A stretch of DNA of 53,307 bases from an uncultured Eubacteriales bacterium (GTDB lineage Bacteria > Bacillota > Clostridia > TANB77 > CAG-508): the NCBI GenBank assembly GCA_949289635.1, contig CASEOS010000012.1:45660-98966 (forward strand). Direction: 5' to 3'. The position numbers and the translations under genes are program-made. Below are positions 50,423-53,307 of the stretch, piece after piece. Below the pieces are notes generated by a model. It worked only from the letters and a program-made list of their open reading frames with translations, did no database searches and had not been told where the DNA came from. Each line of letters opens with the position of its first letter. Within the stretch, counting starts at the first letter, position 1.

Positions 50423-51511
50423 TTATTTATTTCTTAAAATCCACTCATAAACCTCATTTTCAGTAAGTTTACCTTTTTTCATTTGGTTAATTTTTTCTTT
50501 AGCCTGTTTTTTCCAGTTTTCAAAATCTTGGGCAAGTTTTTTATTGTCTTTATTTTTTCTAACTTGCATAAATTTTTGTTGATATGTTCTTCTATATTCT
50601 CCCATAGCTTTATTTTGCTTTAATCTTTCAGTATAAGATTGAAAAGCACCTAAATCTCTACAAGGTCTTGAATTTTCTTTTGGGTAATCACAATAAATTT
50701 CATCTACTTTTGAAGTTGGAATAAAATACATTCCACAATTTTGACATTTTTTAATTGGATAGTTAGGTGTTTTTGAAAGTTCTTCAAGTATAGCATAGCA
50801 AATACTTGATAAATCTGTACTTTTATGTGTATCACTCATTGAAAGCACCATATTTTTTTCCTTTAATGTATCTAATAAGTCATATTCGCTATTTTTTCCA
50901 ATTTCTTGATATTTTTTTGAATAACTATCTCTCATAATAAAGTCATTTCTATAATATGTATATAATTTGCCCATTCTTTTTATTAAGTAAACAGCAAATC
51001 GTTCAGTATATGTATATTTTTCCAATCTACTATCATTATCTAAATTATAAATATATGTAACTGCTTTTATTAGTTCTTGTTGTAAGTCAATTAAATTTTC
51101 TTGTAAATCTTTAAATATTTTAGTAGTTGCTTTTAAATAGTTTTCATCACTTCCATAATTGTTACTTAATTCAAATTTATAATTTTTATCTAAATCTTTT
51201 AATATTTCAAATCCATAAGCATAAAAGAAAGTTTTGTTAGCCATTTCGTAGTTAGATAAATCAGCATTTAGAAATCTTAAAAGCATAAGACCTAATTTTT
51301 CATAAAAAGGAAAATAGATACTAGCAGGATGTTTTAATCCATTATTTGTTTTTTCTGTTTCTTTATAATACACATCTCTTAATTTATTTTCTGTATCTAA
51401 ATGATAATCAGCTTTATAAAAATATAAAGGTGTAGCATAATATTCTTTTTTAGTTTCGGTATTAAACCAAAAGTAAAAATCGTCAAAAAAGGTTACTTCT
51501 GGTAGTTCCAT
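50423..51511 (-). CDS. DUF6076 family protein with zinc-knuckle
   Basis: 362 residues. The first 250 are a helical domain without motifs that I can name. Then IKKCQNCGMYFIPTSKVDEIYCD, followed by SRPCRDLGAFQSY, forms a Cys4-type zinc-knuckle, and a basic, helical tail (KLAQDFENWKKQAKEKINQMKK) ends the protein. This is the layout of DUF6076 proteins, common in Clostridia accessory regions and of unknown function, with a CGNR-like zinc site that suggests nucleic-acid binding. AGAAGGGAGATAAAAAAC lies before the start. It converges on the unknown operon. Confidence 0.82.
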   Translation of the reverse strand: MELPEVTFFDDFYFWFNTETKKEYYATPLYFYKADYHLDTENKLRDVYYKETEKTNNGLKHPASIYFPFYEKLGLMLLRFLNADLSNYEMANKTFFYAYGFEILKDLDKNYKFELSNNYGSDENYLKATTKIFKDLQENLIDLQQELIKAVTYIYNLDNDSRLEKYTYTERFAVYLIKRMGKLYTYYRNDFIMRDSYSKKYQEIGKNSEYDLLDTLKEKNMVLSMSDTHKSTDLSSICYAILEELSKTPNYPIKKCQNCGMYFIPTSKVDEIYCDYPKENSRPCRDLGAFQSYTERLKQNKAMGEYRRTYQQKFMQVRKNKDNKKLAQDFENWKKQAKEKINQMKKGKLTENEVYEWILRNK

Positions 51512-51627
51512 AAGTTTTTTATCTCCCTTCTAAAAATAAAATTTTATCAAAAACAATAAACAATCTAAAAAAAATAATAAATTGTTATGTCAATCATTTT
51601 TGAAAATGTCTCAAAATTTTTTTAACA

Positions 51628-51659
51628 TTAGCACTAATTTTTAATAGAATTAGTGCTAA
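51628..51659 (-). terminator. Terminator of the IS transposase gene
   Basis: TTAGCACTAATT (51628-51639) pairs with AATTAGTGCTAA (51648-51659); on the minus strand it lies just after the transposase stop and is followed by TGTTAAAAAAATTTT. It also has a T-rich side on the plus strand, so it may shield the element in both directions. Confidence 0.75.
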
Positions 51660-51668
51660 AATTTTAAA

Positions 51669-53059
51669 TTAAGAAACTTTTTCTAAACGATGTTCTTGGA
51701 GTTGAATGAAACTATCAAAAAGGGAGTGCTTCCAGGGATGACTCATAGGTGGTATATAAACTCTTTTTGATTTAGTTTCTGGTATTTCATCAAAATTTTC
51801 TGATAAAGCTTGCTTTTCAGGAATTTCATCTAAAGCAAATATATTATCATTAACTGTTGCATAAAGCTTGTTATCAAAGAATTTGATGACGATACACTTC
51901 GTTCCATGGTTAAAGTAAATAGGTGTATTTACACGGTTTACTAATCTGTAATATTTGTTATTAAATTTAATTGAATGACCTCTATCAATAGTTTTCTTTT
52001 TGTTAAAACTGCCAGAATTAAATTGATTTTTTTCTCATCTAGTTGCTTTTCAAATACAGATTTGTTATGATTAATACACAGAGCAAACTGTTTGTTGAAT
52101 TTTTTGATGTATTGAGATAAGAACTGGTTAGCTTCTTCAATGGTGGTAATATTGGCTAATCTAAGTTCTTGGGGTAAGCGTTGTTGTAAGGTTTGAAAAG
52201 CCCTTTCAATACGAGGTTTAAATTCAGGAACAGAACTTGTTTCGAGCTGTATGCCTAATTGGTGACAAGCATAAGCAAATTGTGTAAAGGTATCTTCTTC
52301 TAGCAGGGAAGATCCTTTTTTCTTGTATTCAAATACTGTTCTCTTATCTGTTTTAAATTTGTAAGGAATACCATATTTCATTAAAATTTGTTTAGTAATA
52401 TTGTAATAGCCATTTAATGTTTCTTGTTCATCAAAATATAAACCTACTAAATTACCAGTTGAATCATCAATAGCTCCATGTAAAGCTGTTTTAGTGTTCC
52501 TAAACCAAAGGTGTATGCAAGCATCCATTTGAATTTCTTCTCCGAAATATTGACATCTAGGTTGTCTTGGATGAGCATCTTCAACAGCAACAATATTAGC
52601 TTGTATTTTTTCCTTTTCAGATTTTGATTTAGCTCTTTTTTGTTCAAGTAATAGTTGTTTTCTTAATCGCTTTCTAGTCGATTTATGGCTTCTAGGAGAA
52701 AGAATATATTTATCCCTTAAAATTACTCTAACTTCATCTATTGATAGAAAAATATTTTCTCTTTCTGCCAAAAATTCAGTAAATACGGTATAATTACAAT
52801 CATAATATTTTGATAAGTATAGCTGTTCAATTTCTGTTTTTTGTTCTTCTGATAAAGCATGAGAGGGAGTTCTACCTCGATTCCCATGTATAAAATATGC
52901 TTTTCCTTTTTCCTTGTAACCTGCAATCATTCTATCAACATGTCTAACTGTGCAACCTAATTTAATTGATGCTCTTTTCTTGTTTCCATTTGTTTCTACT
53001 AATTTTTTAATTGTTAAATATTTTAAATTTTCTTTCACTGTTAACTCAACCTTTCTCAT
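51669..53059 (-). pseudogene. IS1202/ISNCY-type DDE transposase, frameshifted near the C-terminus
   Basis: The start is ATG 53059 behind GGAGGTACAA (the longer in-frame ATG at 53143 lies outside a ribosome site). The HTH region TIKKLVETNGNKKRASIKLGCT is followed by the rve-type catalytic core with QMDACIHLWF (first Asp), AIDDSTGNLVGLYF, FKTDKRTVFEY and PEFKPRIERAFQTL (late Glu). The family pattern INLILAVLTKRK is in this frame, but its natural continuation IDRGHSIKFNNKYYRLVN is read in the -1 frame, down to a stop at 51669. The shift falls in AAAAAGAAAAC at about 51991-52001. It is a one-base deletion, or possibly a slippage site. Confidence 0.85.
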
Positions 53060-53167
53060 TTGTACCTCCAATAAAAATGTAATAACTTTTGTATTATATA
53101 ATTTTTTATTGAAAGTATCTATAATGTTTTTTGGTTGAGACATTTTCTCAAATGATTTATTAAGACA

Positions 53168-53307
53168 TTATCATAAATGAATCAGAGAGGATGTATATAT
53201 TTAAAATCTTTGTAGTGTTACAATTGATGTGAAACAAAAATAATAAAAATTGAATAAGTGATTCAAATCATATATAATTAAGTTGCCAAACAAAAATTAT
53301 ATAAAGG
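53168..53307 (+). other. Right window edge, leader of a gene beyond the window
   Basis: About 140 A+T-rich bases after the IS. AGTTGCCAAAC and an AAAGG at the very end look like the approach to a start codon that lies outside the window. No gene can be called here. Confidence 0.3.

Larger units (their letters stand above)
51588..53167 (-). mobile_element. IS1202-like insertion sequence (about 1.58 kb)
   Basis: Both ends begin with TGTC reading inward. The left end continues to AATCATTT-TTGAAAATGTCTCAA (51594-51616). The right end, read on the minus strand, contains AATCATTT-GAGAAAATGTCTCAA, its outer TGTC lying at 53164-53167. The shared 23 bases match at 21 positions; the right end has a few extra bases between TGTC and this block. 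One transposase gene fills the element. I could not find a clear target-site duplication, so the exact outer limits are approximate. It may be immobile because the transposase frame is broken. Confidence 0.75.

Noticed and set aside
51570..53180. Target-site duplication flanking the IS
   Set aside because: No convincing direct repeat just outside the two TGTC ends could be found by eye.

Overview
The window is about 53 kb of very A+T-rich DNA (roughly 28-30% G+C by eye) with AGGAGG-type ribosome binding sites and TTGaca-17-TATAAT promoters. Gene content (LCP and VanZ proteins, RSH/RecJ, FeoAB, a MecA-like PBP, a GITLIALVITI prepilin signal, DUF6076, Panacea) points to a low-G+C anaerobic Bacillota, most likely an uncultured gut-type Clostridia. 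That assignment is inference from gene style, not from a marker gene.

Layout. 1-2.1 kb: a structured RNA end or terminator, a purine nucleoside phosphorylase on the minus strand, and a coiled-coil gene broken inside its own 66-bp repeats. 2.1-5.7 kb: argS, an LCP-family wall/capsule ligase and a VanZ-like protein. 5.8-20.6 kb: a long co-directional exopolysaccharide or capsule locus. It holds an initiating phosphoglycosyltransferase, GT4 and GT2 glycosyltransferases, two acyltransferase-3 proteins, two polysaccharide pyruvyl transferases, an F420-hydrogenase-beta-like Fe-S protein, a radical SAM/SPASM enzyme, a Wzy-like polymerase and a Wzx-like flippase. It ends at a strong terminator and is followed by a CpsB/YwqE-type phosphatase and glmM. 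A decayed glycosyltransferase start sits between the two acyltransferase genes, so the locus has been reshuffled.

23-34 kb is a mixed region: asd, feoA-feoB, a small gene with unusual 5'/3' complementarity, an orphan Panacea (DUF4065) gene, a second nucleoside phosphorylase, an HD-domain hydrolase, the wreck of a divergent PNAG-type synthase/deacetylase pair, and an M20 amidohydrolase. 34-45.8 kb is housekeeping: recJ-rel behind a 124-nt structured leader, an MBL hydrolase, hisS, a YcxB-like protein, a thioredoxin reductase lacking NADPH motifs with its thioredoxin, an alpha/beta hydrolase and a MecA-like PBP.

45.8-53.3 kb is accessory: a truncated prepilin, a YhcG/DUF1016 nuclease gene with a Trp-to-stop change, an unrecognised five-gene operon (47542-50379) behind a perfect 22-bp palindrome, a DUF6076 gene, and a 1.58-kb IS1202-like insertion sequence with a frameshifted transposase. 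The unrecognised operon is my best candidate for an undescribed system. The best candidates for undescribed non-coding elements are the recJ leader hairpin and the GGGGACGGAC palindrome family.
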